Positions 46,421-57,174 of a stretch of 64,000 nt of DNA are shown here, piece by piece (positions within the stretch are counted from its first letter, which is position 1; each line of letters opens with the position of its first letter). The stretch is from Entrophospora sp. SA101. Its lineage: Eukaryota > Glomeromycota > Glomeromycetes > Entrophosporales > Entrophosporaceae. Location: assembly GCA_958430865.1 (NCBI GenBank), contig CAUDNR010000136.1:71847-135846 (forward strand), written 5' to 3'. Below the pieces are notes generated by a model that was given only the letters and a program-made list of their open reading frames with translations, ran no database searches and was not told the DNA's origin. The position numbers and the translations under genes were made by a program.

Positions 46421-49400
46421 ATGAGTAAACCAAGACGGTGTTATTATTTTTATCCTGATTCTAATAAACATTGTGAATGCAGAAAACTTAAAACTATTGA
46501 AGATGAAGAAACATGTAAAATATGCAATCATGATGAATCATGGCATGAACAGGTATTGTTTTGTAGTATTATGTCATTTTTTATTAAGTTGTTTCAGTGT
46601 CATATATTTACACATTAACATATGTATATTTTAAGTTATGTGAAAATGATCTCAATCATACTCCACAAACACAAAAGGCGAATCAAATTGCTAACAATAA
46701 AGATATTGAGAATTTTTTAGTCACCACTCAAAATATTAGATCTAATCTCAAAATAAATCTTCAAAGTCAATTAATGAATAATAGTTCACAAAAATTACAA
46801 AAAAATAAAGAATATAAATTCACATTCTTTTTTTTACCAAAAAAAAATAATAATAAAATACCAAAAGGAAAGAAGTAAGTACAATAAACTATGTACTGTC
46901 AATTGGTCAATTAATTACTTAAAATTAAAATTTTCAACTGCTAACTTTGCAAATTTTTTTTCTATATTAGTAGGGAATCTATGCATGCTGCTGGATTTGT
47001 GAAAGAAATTGGTTTTCGAAAAAAAGACAATGTGAATAACAAAATTATAGAAGCATTTCCATTTAGTAAAGAATCAGGATATAATATTTACAAAGTAGTA
47101 AATAAAAAGGATCTGGTTTTATGTCACCCAGAAAAAAATATAGAACAACTAAAAAAGTAAGTTAAATGATATTTGATTTGATCTTAATTTGTTAATTTAT
47201 AATAAATGTTTAATATTTTTTAAACATTATAAAAGGATTGCGACTGGTAGAAAATATATATATTTAGCACCAAAAAAACATGATCTAATATCAGAGGATT
47301 TATTTTCTGATGATAATGGTGATGAAAGTGTAAACAACAGTGAAGCTGATGAAGCTGATGAAGCCAATGTGCATGATGATGAAGTCAGACATATTGAAAA
47401 TCCAACACAAAATAATAATTCAAGCATTTCTGTTATTCAAAAAAATCATACAACACTCTCCAACAACACTGTCAATAGTAAGGTTGCGGGAGAAACTCCT
47501 CCAGAAATCAATCGACAGAGTTTCGACAGGTTACACATTAATTGTTTATTAGAGTTTCGGCAGAGTTTCGCATTTGGGGTTTTCGCCAATCATCAGAGTT
47601 TCGACAGGTTACACATTAATTGTTCATTAGAGTTTCGACAGAGTTTCGACAGTCATTAAGAGGTTTCGCCCACAACCTTAGTCAATAGTTATCACTCCAT
47701 CACAAATGATACATTATCCTCAATTAACTCCTCAACAAATTATCCTACATACTCGATTATTGACCACTCTAATAGTTCAAATGTTGATTACCCCTGTTCT
47801 ACAAGATCTAATATTGGTTCAAATGATTATTCTACAAGAACAAACACTGTTATCAATATTGATGATAATGATGATGATAATGAAAAAAATATCAATGAAG
47901 ATCAAGGTATTGATTTATTGCTCCTTAATAATAAGAACTATATTATAATTTTTGTTAATGATGAAAATTATTTTGAATGTCAAAATTAGGAGTTATTCTT
48001 CATAATGAGCTCAAAAAATATTATAATGCTGGAAAAAAAGAAACTAGGATTGAAATTGATACTTATGATTTAATAAGTGAAACATTATTTCATTGGGCCT
48101 GTACTGCAACCAAGATAGATATTTTTCAAAATCCGTATTTCATTGTGCCATCAGAAGAGTAAGTTTTAAAATATTTAGTTTAATAATTTTATTTCATGAT
48201 TTGTTTATACTCAACAAACTTGAATATATAGTCTAACCATTGTTTTAATGAAATTGCATTTAAAATTCATCGTTAATGAAACTAACATTTTTATGTAACA
48301 AAAATTTAAAAAATTCGAATTTAATGTTAATTAAATTTATTATTTATTTAAAAGTGTTATAGATACTGGTGGAGGTTTTAGGGATGCTACTCATAAATTA
48401 TGGGAGGATTTAAGGAATAAAGGATTAAAGAACAATTCTTTAGAATTGATTGGAAATTACATATTTTTGGCAGAAAATCAAACTTCAATTGGTGATAAAT
48501 TTGGTTTTATTTTGGGGAAATTGTTAATTTGGTGCCTTTTGCATGGTGGTGCCTGGCCATCTTGGCTCCATCCTATGCATTTACATTATATTTGTGATAA
48601 GAATATTAATTATATTGAAATCTTTAAAGAATTAAATCCAAATATATACAATTGCATCAAAAAATTAGAATCAGGTGATAACTCACATTTTAAAGATGTT
48701 ATTGATTATGCTAAACATTACAATGAGAATGTAAGTTAATTCATAATAAATCTTTCTAATTATCCATTCCCATTAAGAACTCAAATATTTATTACACATA
48801 TTTAGAGAATTTTTCAAATCAATCGGAAGGATATTGCAAACCATATTTCAAAATTTGTAATATTGGATAGTCGAAAAAATGTATTAGATGACCTGAAGAA
48901 AGGATTTAATTATTTTGATCAAATCCAGGTATTTAAGAATTTTAAATATAATTATTTTAATTTTAATGATCTATATATTAATTAATTATATTTTTGATGT
49001 AGACATTGAGAAACATGAATTTTACAAAAATATTATCTGCTTTATATATTAAATTAGAAGGTAAAATGGTCTGGTGCCAATTTGATCATGTATATAATGA
49101 AAAAATCTTTAAAAACGAAAAGGCCAAAAGTGAATTATATACTTTGTTAAAAAATTGGGTTTTAAATCAAAATGAAACAACACTTGATAAATTTTTAAAG
49201 TTTATAACTGGTTGTAATCGTTTTCCTGTCAAAGAAAAAATCAAAGTAAATATTTTTCATTATTTTATTGATTTAATATTAACCTCTATCAAACTAAATA
49301 TCCTATATTGTTATAAAAAGGTCCACTGGAGGGTTAGTAATTCAAAAAAAATGTTAGGACGTATTCCAATGGCAAACACTTGTTCCTGTGTGTTGATTCT

Positions 49401-49971
49401 ATGTGAAAATTTTGAATTATCCGAGGGTGATAAAAAAGCTTTTGAAGAAAGTTTGGTGATTGCATGTGAAAATAATGAAGGATTTTCAGAATCCAGCATA
49501 ATAAAAATTAATTATGATTACCCAATTTTTCAAGGAATGAATCCATCAACACCTCAAAATCAAAACCATCAACCTTTATATACAAGCAATAATGATAATT
49601 TACAATCCAATTTTTCTCATCAACAACAACTACTTAATACATTTGACAATTCACAATCATCAGCTAATTCTAATTTATGTTTTCAACAATCATGCAATAT
49701 CTTTGATAATCCACAATATAATGTGTCTCATCAACAATTTTTTCCAAATGTTAACTTAAATTTTTCACAACAACCATCCAACAACTTTGTTGAACCACAG
49801 TTTAATGTTACTCAACCTTTAGATTACAACTCATTCTCTAGGCTCCAAAATTACAATACTTACAGTTATAATCCTTTAAATCTAACTAATAACCGTCAAT
49901 TCAATCAGTTTATTAATCAAACTTCAGACAATTTTAACAACAATAAAAAAAGAAAAAAGAATAACAATTAA
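46421..49971 (+). CDS. HECT E3 ubiquitin ligase-like protein carried by the transposon
   Basis: Ten exons: 46421-46552, 46636-46874, 46971-47156, 47236-47477, 47682-47906, 47990-48158, 48355-48730, 48806-48928, 49003-49245, 49321-49971. All phases agree, 861 residues. Residues 7-44 hold Cys/His pairs (CYYFYPDSNKHCECRK, CKICNHDESWHE), a probable zinc module. The middle is acidic and Ser/Asn-rich. HECT domain from about 345: VIDTGGGFRDATHKLWEDL, FILGKLLIWCLLHGGAWPSW, FLKFITGCNRFPV, and the active-site region MLGRIPMANTCSCVL with Cys near 666. HECT ligases form a thioester with ubiquitin. A Gln/Asn-rich tail of about 150 residues follows, unusual because HECT normally ends the protein. The intron 47478-47681 is a MITE; unspliced it brings an in-frame TAA. 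Confidence 0.8.
47479..47680. mobile_element. 202-base MITE in the HECT gene, intron-like
   Basis: Ends TAAGGTTGCGGGAGAAACTC and, inverted, TAAGGTTGTGGGCGAAACCT. Flanked by a perfect 8-base duplication GTCAATAG (47471-47478 and 47681-47688). Inside are two direct copies of CAGAGTTTCGACAGGTTACA plus flank. Insertion after a G makes GTAAGG at the 5' side and CCTTAG at the 3' side. Removing 47478-47681 (204 bases) leaves the host frame intact with two extra codons; leaving it in gives a stop at 47657-47659. 8-base duplication points to hAT-type mobilisation. Confidence 0.85.
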
Positions 49972-50203
49972 AATAAATTTATAAGATATGGTTGCTGCTA
50001 TTTTTTAAAATTGGAAACTGTTTATTTTAAAATTACTATTTTTAGAGTGATAATTCTATTTTTTTTTTTATATATATATATATAAAAAAATATAAAGTTT
50101 AAAATATTTTTTTTCTGATTCATTTCATTAAAATTTTAGTTCAATGCAATAAATTTAGTTAACCATTTAAGTCTTACAAATTTAAAATAAAATAAAATAT
50201 AAA

Positions 50204-51643
50204 CTAAACATATCTTCTATTCAATATTTCTTTAACTTTAGCTATTACATCTAAATAAACATTTATTCCATAATTATTATCTTCTCTATCTATACCCACT
50301 GAATTTAATAATTCATGATATTCATTTTGGTTTAAAACATTTCTAGGATCTTCAACAACCACAGCAGCAGCATTATCATCTGAATTTGATGGTATAGGCC
50401 CTTCCCAGTCAATCCCATACAGTTCATTGACATTAAAATCTTCCATTCCTCTATATCCACATTCAATCATTCCAGATGTAAATAATTGTAATGGAGTCTG
50501 AAAATGTTCAGTACGAATTGAATGATTATTCCACCCATCTACAAATAATTTAAGGCTTTTATTAATACGATTCAAATAAGTTAAATGCAAACAAAATAAA
50601 TACACATTATTATCAATATCTAATTCAAAATTTTCTTCTAAATATAGAAAAATAGTTTTATATATCTTTAAAACACATCGATTTATATCACCCCATAACC
50701 TTTCAATGCGTTGATTATGAACAGAGCGTCCTGCTATAAAACTACCACGTCCATACCCTCTATATCTTTCCATAAATTGCTTTACTAAAGCATTTTCACC
50801 ACCATGATCTGCCCTTACTCTACTTGGAATACCAAATTGTTCTATTCCTTTTTGAAATTGTGTTAAAACAGTAATGGATTTATTGTTACTACTGCAGTTA
50901 CAAAAAGTGATCATTCGTGAATAACCATCTATTCCTGCATGCACAACAAATTTCCACCTAATTAGCTTGTGATTTCCATCAATATGCCAAAGTGCATTTG
51001 GGCCAGCAACTTGATAAACACGCCTTGGAATTATATTGGACCATCTTTGTACCATTCCCCAAGCATCAACACGATTTAATGACTCACGTAGCCTTTGACG
51101 ATGAACACGTATTCCTCTTGAACGTAATACACCTGCTATTATTATCTGTCCAGAAAATGGTTGTTCTCTTTGTATGTTTCTGATTTCGTTATCTAAATCA
51201 TCATTTGATATATTAGTGTATGCTAAATCATCAGGCAAATTCAATTCAATTCTTCTTCTTAAAATTGTTCTATAAGAAACACCAAATATATCTGCAATTC
51301 GTATCCATGTATGTCCTTCTTGTCGCAATATTCTAATAATATTTTCATTAATCAATAGTTTTGGTCTTCCTCCATTTTCTTCTCTATATAAAAGAGGTTG
51401 TGATGCCTCATTTTGTAAAAGATTGATCCTAGACTCAATCATTTCTTTTAAATTTGATAATTGAATTAATCTATGGTCCACATTATATTGCAAACCCAAA
51501 TGGACATACATTGAATGCAAAGTTTCAATTTTTTCCAACTGTAATTCCAATGAATTTAAATCTTCACCCTCATGGAGAATACGGGAAGCTATTCTAATTA
51601 TTTCTTCAGCAAAATTTTCAAAATTTCTTTGTTGTTCATTCAT
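50204..51643 (-). CDS. DDE transposase with IS3-like integrase core
   Basis: 479 residues from ATG at 51643, single exon. Residues 90-135: helix-turn-helix (GGRPKLLINENIIRILRQEG, FGVSYRTILRRR). Residues 150-195: IS3-type HTH (QPFSGQIIIAGVLRSRGIRV, HRQRLRESL). Integrase core from about 215: NALWHIDGNHKLIRWKFVVH with Asp222, SRVRADHGGENALVKQF with Asp279, and HNQRIERLWGD with Glu314, giving 34 residues between the second and third acids. All three catalytic acids are present and the frame is intact, so it may be active. Resembles eukaryotic IS3EU-type transposases (recognition only). Convergent with the HECT gene, 232 bases apart. Confidence 0.88.
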   Translation of the reverse strand: MNEQQRNFENFAEEIIRIASRILHEGEDLNSLELQLEKIETLHSMYVHLGLQYNVDHRLIQLSNLKEMIESRINLLQNEASQPLLYREENGGRPKLLINENIIRILRQEGHTWIRIADIFGVSYRTILRRRIELNLPDDLAYTNISNDDLDNEIRNIQREQPFSGQIIIAGVLRSRGIRVHRQRLRESLNRVDAWGMVQRWSNIIPRRVYQVAGPNALWHIDGNHKLIRWKFVVHAGIDGYSRMITFCNCSSNNKSITVLTQFQKGIEQFGIPSRVRADHGGENALVKQFMERYRGYGRGSFIAGRSVHNQRIERLWGDINRCVLKIYKTIFLYLEENFELDIDNNVYLFCLHLTYLNRINKSLKLFVDGWNNHSIRTEHFQTPLQLFTSGMIECGYRGMEDFNVNELYGIDWEGPIPSNSDDNAAAVVVEDPRNVLNQNEYHELLNSVGIDREDNNYGINVYLDVIAKVKEILNRRYV

Positions 51644-51965
51644 TTTAATATTAATAGGCAATAAAAAATAATTAAGGTGTAAAATTGTTTTAGTATAATG
51701 AAATATAGCTTAAATCACTGCAAAATTAAAATCTAGTTTTATTATGTTTGCAATATTTTTTAACTGGCTACAAAATTAAAAGACAATTCAACAACTTAAT
51801 GATTCAATTAATATAACAAAGCAATTAATATGGAAAGATGTATTCTTTTATTGGGAAGTGCAATATCTGTAAAATAAGAAATATAATTTCTTTATTAATA
51901 TTTTTTTTTCAATTAGAAATCGATTAATAAATTTGGAAAAATTCATGAATTTTTTTAGTATTTCA

Positions 51966-52206
51966 ATTTAAAATGAAAGGTTTTTCGTTTAAAATGTTAA
52001 TTGCTAAATTTGTAATGTTTTTTTGAAAAAGTGATCCAATTCATGTGACGCCATTTTAAGTAATATTTGTGACATTTAAGATAAAAAATTTTACATTTTA
52101 AATAAATTTTAAATCATTTAAAACAGGGATAAAAATATTTAAAATAAAGCCACCCTCATTTTAAATGTCAAATAATGTAGACTTTTGTCATGGTTGGCGC
52201 ACCATA
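51966..52206 (-). repeat. Right terminal inverted repeat
   Basis: Inverse partner of 45616-45856. Its outer end reads CATGGTTGGCGCACCATA. 51644-51965 between it and the transposase start is AT-rich leader without a recognised feature. Confidence 0.9.
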
Positions 52207-52509
52207 ACATAAGCCCTCCTTACTTCTAAAAATATATTTCGAAAATTAAATATTTCCTAAACAAGATTTTTTCAACCCCCTTCGGTATATACAAGTTGGA
52301 CAAGATTTCGTGAAAATATAAATACAATTAATTTTTAATTCGCAATAATTAATAAATAATTTTTTTCATTAAATTTTTTTAATTTTGTTAATGATATAAG
52401 GGAAAAAAATTATTTATTTTTACAAAAAAAAACAAACGCATATAATATACCATTGAACTTTATTCGATTTTTATCTATTATTATTATTATTATTTTACCA
52501 AAGGACAAA

Positions 52510-54737
52510 ATGAACAAAACTAGCACAAAAACATTGATAGCACTTTTAGTAGTTCTGATAAGTTTTATTTTCATTGTCGAGTTCACAAGTCCAATTCAAT
52601 CAATTAATATTGGACATTTACAAAAAAGACAAACTCCGGGTAATTATAATTATCTTTATTTTATATTACGCATTTGATTGATTCTAATTGATTTATTTAT
52701 TTAAGATTCAACACTTACTATCTAGATTGATTTTTAATTAATTAATTAAATAAATTATTTATTTTTGATTTAGCACCACCACCAGACAACCCACCACCAA
52801 AGGATAATCGTAATTATATATTTTTATTTGTTAACTTTTTTCGTTTTTGTTTTTAAAATAAAAAAAAATTGATGTTTATATATTTATTTTATAGCACCAC
52901 CACCACCAAAGGATAATCGTAATTACATATTTTATTTGTTAACTTTTTCGTTTTTGTTTTTAAAATCAAAAAAAAATGATGTTTATATATTTCTCTATTT
53001 ATTTTATAGCACCACCACCACCACCAAAGGATAATCGTAATTATATATTCTATTTGTTAACTTTTCGTTTTTGTTTTTTTGAATCAAAAAAAAAAAAGAT
53101 ATTTATATATTTCTTTATTTATTTTATAGCACCACCACCACCAAAGGATAATCGTAATTATATATTTTATTTGTTAACTTTTTACGTTTTTGTTTTTTGA
53201 ATCAAAAAATGATGTTTATATATTTATTTTATAGCACCACCACCACCAAAGGATAATCGTAATTATATATTTTATTTGTTAACTTTTTTCGTTTTTATTT
53301 TTAAATCAAAAAATGATTCTTATAAATATATCTCTTTATTTATTTTATAGCATCACCAGCACCTCGTAATTATTATTTGTTTATTCAGTTTTTTCGTCTT
53401 TATTTCTTGGATCAAAAAATGATGTTTTATTATTTATTTATTTCATAGAACCAACACCTGATGCAACACCCAACCCAAATCCATCACCACCTGCTCCAAG
53501 TGCACCACAAACACCAGCACCCAACCCAGATGCAACACCAACACCTGATCCAAATGCAACACCAACACCTGATCCAAATGCAACACCAACACCCGATCCA
53601 AATGCAACACCAACACCTAATCCAACACCTAGTCCAAATGCACCAGCACCCAACCCAAGTGCACCACCAACACCTGATCCAAATGCACCAACGTCTAATT
53701 CAACAACAACTGGTAAGTTTTAAGAAGGGAAATAGCACATATATATAAACAGAGTATATTGGTAGTTGTATCTCGAGATAGATAGATTTAGATTTCATTA
53801 AAAATATAATTATAACTATAAATATATACATTATAAATATATAGTTGTTAGTATTACTAGTGATACTACCACTAATACAGTTAGTCCAATTGTCGATAGC
53901 TCAGTTGTTACTAACTCAACTGGAACTAATGCTGATACAAATGCCGGTACACACACACATATATATGCTCAAAAGAGAATAAATTTGTTAAAATATATTA
54001 TTTATGATTTTATTATTTTTCTTTTTACAGGTCCTAGTTCTAGTCCTAACACTGGTGTTACTTCTATATCATCAACAGGTAGTCCTTTCATACAATTAAT
54101 TACACAATTAATATATTTATATTTATATTTATATTTATATTTACGTTTATATTAATTAGTTTCTCAATCTACTACTACGTCATATCCACCTGGACGAGAA
54201 CCATGCACAAAAGCTGATGATCCAAGATGTGAACGTAAAACAACAGAGTGAGTGATTTTTGTTTTTAAAAGAAAAATTCATTATTTTCCAACAAATTAAT
54301 TAAATTTATTGCAAAAAAAAAAAAAAATTAGCCCAACAGTGGTCAGCACAACAGAAGAGAATGAAATAATCACAGATCCACCAAAACCTACAAAAACCAC
54401 AACATCCCAATCCCAATTAGGCTCAAGCCAAAAAAAATCAACCATAACACAATTCAAAACATACACCACCACAGAAACATCATATTTCCCAGGATACACC
54501 ACTTATACATCTTCAACAGGGACGGATGGACAATTAACAACATATGCAACTTACATTCCACCAAGTACTGTTGTGGTGGTCAAGAAAGTTACCTCAGCAA
54601 CTGTAGAGGAAATTCAAGAAAGTAATCCTGTTTCAGCTGGACATCTTGATCTGGAACTCTCAATTTATAATTTATACAGCATCGCTACATCATTATTTGT
54701 TATTTCTGTGACAATGCTTTATTTAATCATTGCTTAA
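52510..54737 (+). CDS. Secreted Pro/Thr/Ser-rich surface protein, twelve exons
   Basis: Exons 52510-52639, 52774-52809, 52895-52918, 53010-53036, 53130-53153, 53235-53258, 53351-53365, 53449-53712, 53845-53946, 54031-54078, 54160-54247, 54332-54737. All junctions agree; 395 residues. Signal peptide or anchor at residues 5-30 (KTLIALLVVLISFIFIVEFT), then a Lys-Arg pair (LQKRQ) like a Kex2 site. Mini-exons encode PPPPKDN units. Exon 8 encodes (P)TPDPNAT repeats. The rest is Ser/Thr-rich with a two-Cys motif (CTKADDPRC) and ends in a hydrophobic helix (YSIATSLFVISVTMLYLIIA), a membrane or GPI-type tail. Probably a glycosylated cell-surface protein; role unknown. A truncated paralogue lies inverted at 55390-55751. 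Confidence 0.8.
52774..53365 (+). repeat. Tandem mini-exon/intron array
   Basis: Units of about 115 bases, each with TTTATTTTATAG acceptor, a 24- or 27-base exon (CACCACCACCACCAAAGGAT plus AATC), and a GTAATTATATATTTTATTTG intron start. Units at 52895, 53010, 53130 and 53235 are near-identical; the first (52774) is longer and the last (53351) is shortened to 15 bases. Every exon is a multiple of three and all introns are phase 1. Confidence 0.88.
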
Positions 54738-55389
54738 TTAAATAGTAGCATTAATTTCTGTAAAAAAAATAATTCATAGAATTAATGACTTGTAGCAATA
54801 TTATTTATTTGATAGTACATCCACTTCTGTGTTTGTATATCTAAAAATCACACGTGATATTTTTTAATATTTAATTTAATTATTAAAATACAAATAATAT
54901 TAGATTTGGTGTCTGTCTTCGTGACGATTCACTATAATTTTCTTATTGAAGTGTGGTTATAACTATTAAATGTTATTCTCAGGAACTAACAGCCACATGG
55001 TCTAATTTGACTAGGTATTTGTTTATTTAAATCATTTATTATTATCGTATCTGTTTACTATGTAATTAATCATTCAAAAATAACCAATAAAAAAATATAT
55101 TTCTGTCAAGATTGAAGATGATGATATTATTAGCAGCAATTATAAATTGCATCAAACGAATAAAGAAATAGATAATACTCATCAATGGTTTTGGATCCGA
55201 GTATTTTTCTTCTTCGATGCAATTCCTCTGGTGATTTTTTCATATATATTTTAGTTGAATTGAGCATGAGAATACCTTTGTCCTTATTCCAGTATTCATA
55301 ATGATTATGAAATACATTTGATACTATTGTTTTAAATTTGTGAAAATTAACAAAATTGGCAGATTGCAAAGTAATGATAATACTAGAAA
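54738..55389. other. Spacer with an unnamed repeated coding scrap
   Basis: Minus frame 55369-55130 (79 codons) reads FHNHYEYWNKDKGILMLNST, KIYMKKSPEELHRRRKILGS and KTIDEYYLFLYSFDAIYNC. Part of it (LHRRRKILGSKTIDE) recurs at 37840-37740. Amino-acid make-up is protein-like; possibly a transposon fragment. No family named. Confidence 0.4.
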
Positions 55390-55751
55390 CATGCAGAAAT
55401 GAAACTGGTTTGGTGGTGGGTTATCTGGCTTTGCTATAAAATAAATAAATAAAACATCATTTTTTTGATTTAAGAAATAAAAACAAAGAAAATAAACAAA
55501 TGATAATTGTGATCATCCATTGTTGGTTTTAGTGGTGCCATAAAATAATTAAATAAAACATCATCTTTTGTTCAAGAAATAAAAACAAAGAAAATAAAAT
55601 GATAATTACGATTATCCGGTGGCGGATCTTGTCTTTTTTGTAAATGTCCAATATTAGCTGATTGAATTGGACTTGTAAACTGAAGGATGAAAATGAAACT
55701 TATCAGGAGTATTATAAATGTCATCAATATCTTTGGGTTTGTTTTGTTCAT
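55390..55751 (-). pseudogene. Inverted truncated paralogue of the secreted Pro-rich gene
   Basis: Minus strand from ATG at 55751: MNKTNPKILMTFIILLISFI, FILQFTSPIQSANIGHLQKR, closely matching the start of the gene at 52510, but the first exon runs straight into a proline unit (QDPPPDN, then GTAATTATC). Two further degraded units follow (APLKPTMDD with ACAATT in place of the donor, and KPDNPPPN), then similarity stops. It lacks the Thr-rich body and tail. Either dead or a short secreted peptide. Confidence 0.75.
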
Positions 55752-56980
55752 TTTCGTTCTTTGATTAATAATAAATAAATAAATAATAATAATAATAGGA
55801 ATAAAAGCTTCAATAATATATGTATATTTGTATTTAATTTTTTTTGTGTGGTTATTTATGAAAAAATTGCTTTAAAAAAAAAAAATTTCGAGAAAAAAAT
55901 GAAATTTTCGCTTTGGACCCTTAAACGGGAAAAAATATTTTTTTTTGTTTAGGAAATTTATTTTAATATTTGAAAATTTGATTGGCCCGAATAAAATTAT
56001 ATCGATTCTAGAATGATCTACATGTTTATTTCACACAAATAATTATTATATATAGTAAAAAAGTGAACTTTAAAAATTTTGTAACTTTACACAAAAATTC
56101 TATTTCATCGAATATGCCTTTTTAATATTACCATTACCAGAATTTGATGTACAAAGCGAAATTATTTATATATTTGTTACACGAGTTAAATCGAAAATTT
56201 AATCTCTCCTTTAAGTCTTTTTATGATTAAGAGGTAGTTTTTGCTGTTGGAGACATTTAGTCATCAAAGTATGTTTGTGATTTCGCGAAACGTCAAGACA
56301 GTTAATGATGTGCCATTAGAAATGATTGGAAGGCTTGTACGCAAAAATCAATCATGTGATAAATTGATGACAAAAGATAAAGTTACACGATATTTTTTTA
56401 ACTTGTGGCTTTTTGTTTGTAAATATTATTATTATGAGGTAAAAATTAGACAATCTACTATATATGATAAAAAAAAATCATTAACTGGGATTTAATCACA
56501 TGATAATATGTATATCCAAAAAAAAAATATCAATCAATATATTAATATATTAATATTAATATATGAATTTTGTTTTTTTATTGGGCAAAAAATTAAATTT
56601 ATGAATTAGAAGCCTTAATGTTTCTTATGCCATTTTTTCATTTAGCGATGGTTGAAATTTTTATTCTTTTTTGAAATTCTTTTAAATTTTTATTGATTCT
56701 TCCACCCAGAATCTCTAACAATATATTAGGATCCCTCGATTTATTACTACTAAAGATTCCTTTAATATAATATAAATTACAAAATTTTTATTCTATTGAA
56801 TACAATAATACAAATTCATATTAATAATACCAGATTTAAATCCACCACGTTGAATTAATAAACAAGCATGTATAAATAACAATCAACATTTTTAATATCC
56901 AAATTATATAACGTTTGAAATACATAACCTTGGCTAACATTGTAGTTCTTCAAAAAACAGCTCTACGGCTAAATGACTAA
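55752..56980. other. Intergenic with one unrecognised frame
   Basis: Plus frame 56241-56495 contains QSMFVISRNVKTVNDVPLEM then IGRLVRKNQSCDKLMTKDKV, protein-like for about 55 codons but without a good ATG or known family. The rest is AT-rich. Confidence 0.4.
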
Positions 56981-57174
56981 TTATTGTTATGCGACCATCA
57001 AAGAAAAAAAATCCAACATCAATAACAAAGTGCCCTAGTCGGTACTATTAATAATAATTTCTATTGTATATTTGTATTGATAAAACAATATATACAATAA
57101 GAATTATTATTAATAATAGTATCATTATCTGTTACCATACAATTAGGGTATTTTTGGTGGTCGCGTAACAATAA
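56981..57174. mobile_element. Foldback MITE, 194 bases
   Basis: Left end TTATTGTTATGCGACCATCA, right end inverted TTATTGTTACGCGACCACCA. The centre is also an inverted repeat (TACTATTAATAATAATTTCT and its inverse), so almost the whole element can form one hairpin. A related half-end (TTTTTGATGGTCATATAACA) lies at 57491-57511. Confidence 0.75.

Larger units (their letters stand above)
45616..52206. mobile_element. 6.6-kb TIR DNA transposon with IS3-like transposase and HECT gene
   Basis: Both ends carry the same sequence in opposite orientation for about 241 bases (45616-45856 and 51966-52206), beginning TATGGCACGCCAACCATGAC (left) and TATGGTGCGCCAACCATGAC (right, reverse complement), with few differences. 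Between them lie two convergent genes: a HECT-domain protein (plus, 46421-49971) and a DDE transposase (minus, 50204-51643). Near-identical ends and open genes suggest recent movement. A clear target duplication was not found; imperfect similarity extends some 10 bases beyond (GCTTTATG and GCTTATGT), so the exact tips are uncertain. The transposase type suggests the eukaryotic IS3EU group (inference). Confidence 0.88.

Noticed and set aside
46597..46878. Separate 93-codon gene
   Set aside because: Exon 2 of the HECT gene with leading intron sequence; phases join it to exons 1 and 3.
47340..47948. Open frames on either side of 47660 as independent genes
   Set aside because: They are shadows of the HECT exon split by the MITE; the correct frame resumes after removing 47478-47681.
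45616..52206. Maverick/Polinton or Ginger assignment for the large element
   Set aside because: Neither polymerase, protease nor packaging genes are present, and the HTH plus DDE layout with WHIDGNHK looks closer to IS3-type transposases.
53438..53748. Gly/Val-rich frame on minus and Gln/His-rich frame on plus over the Pro/Thr repeat exon
   Set aside because: Both are out-of-frame readings of the repeat exon 53449-53712, whose phase is fixed by splicing on both sides.
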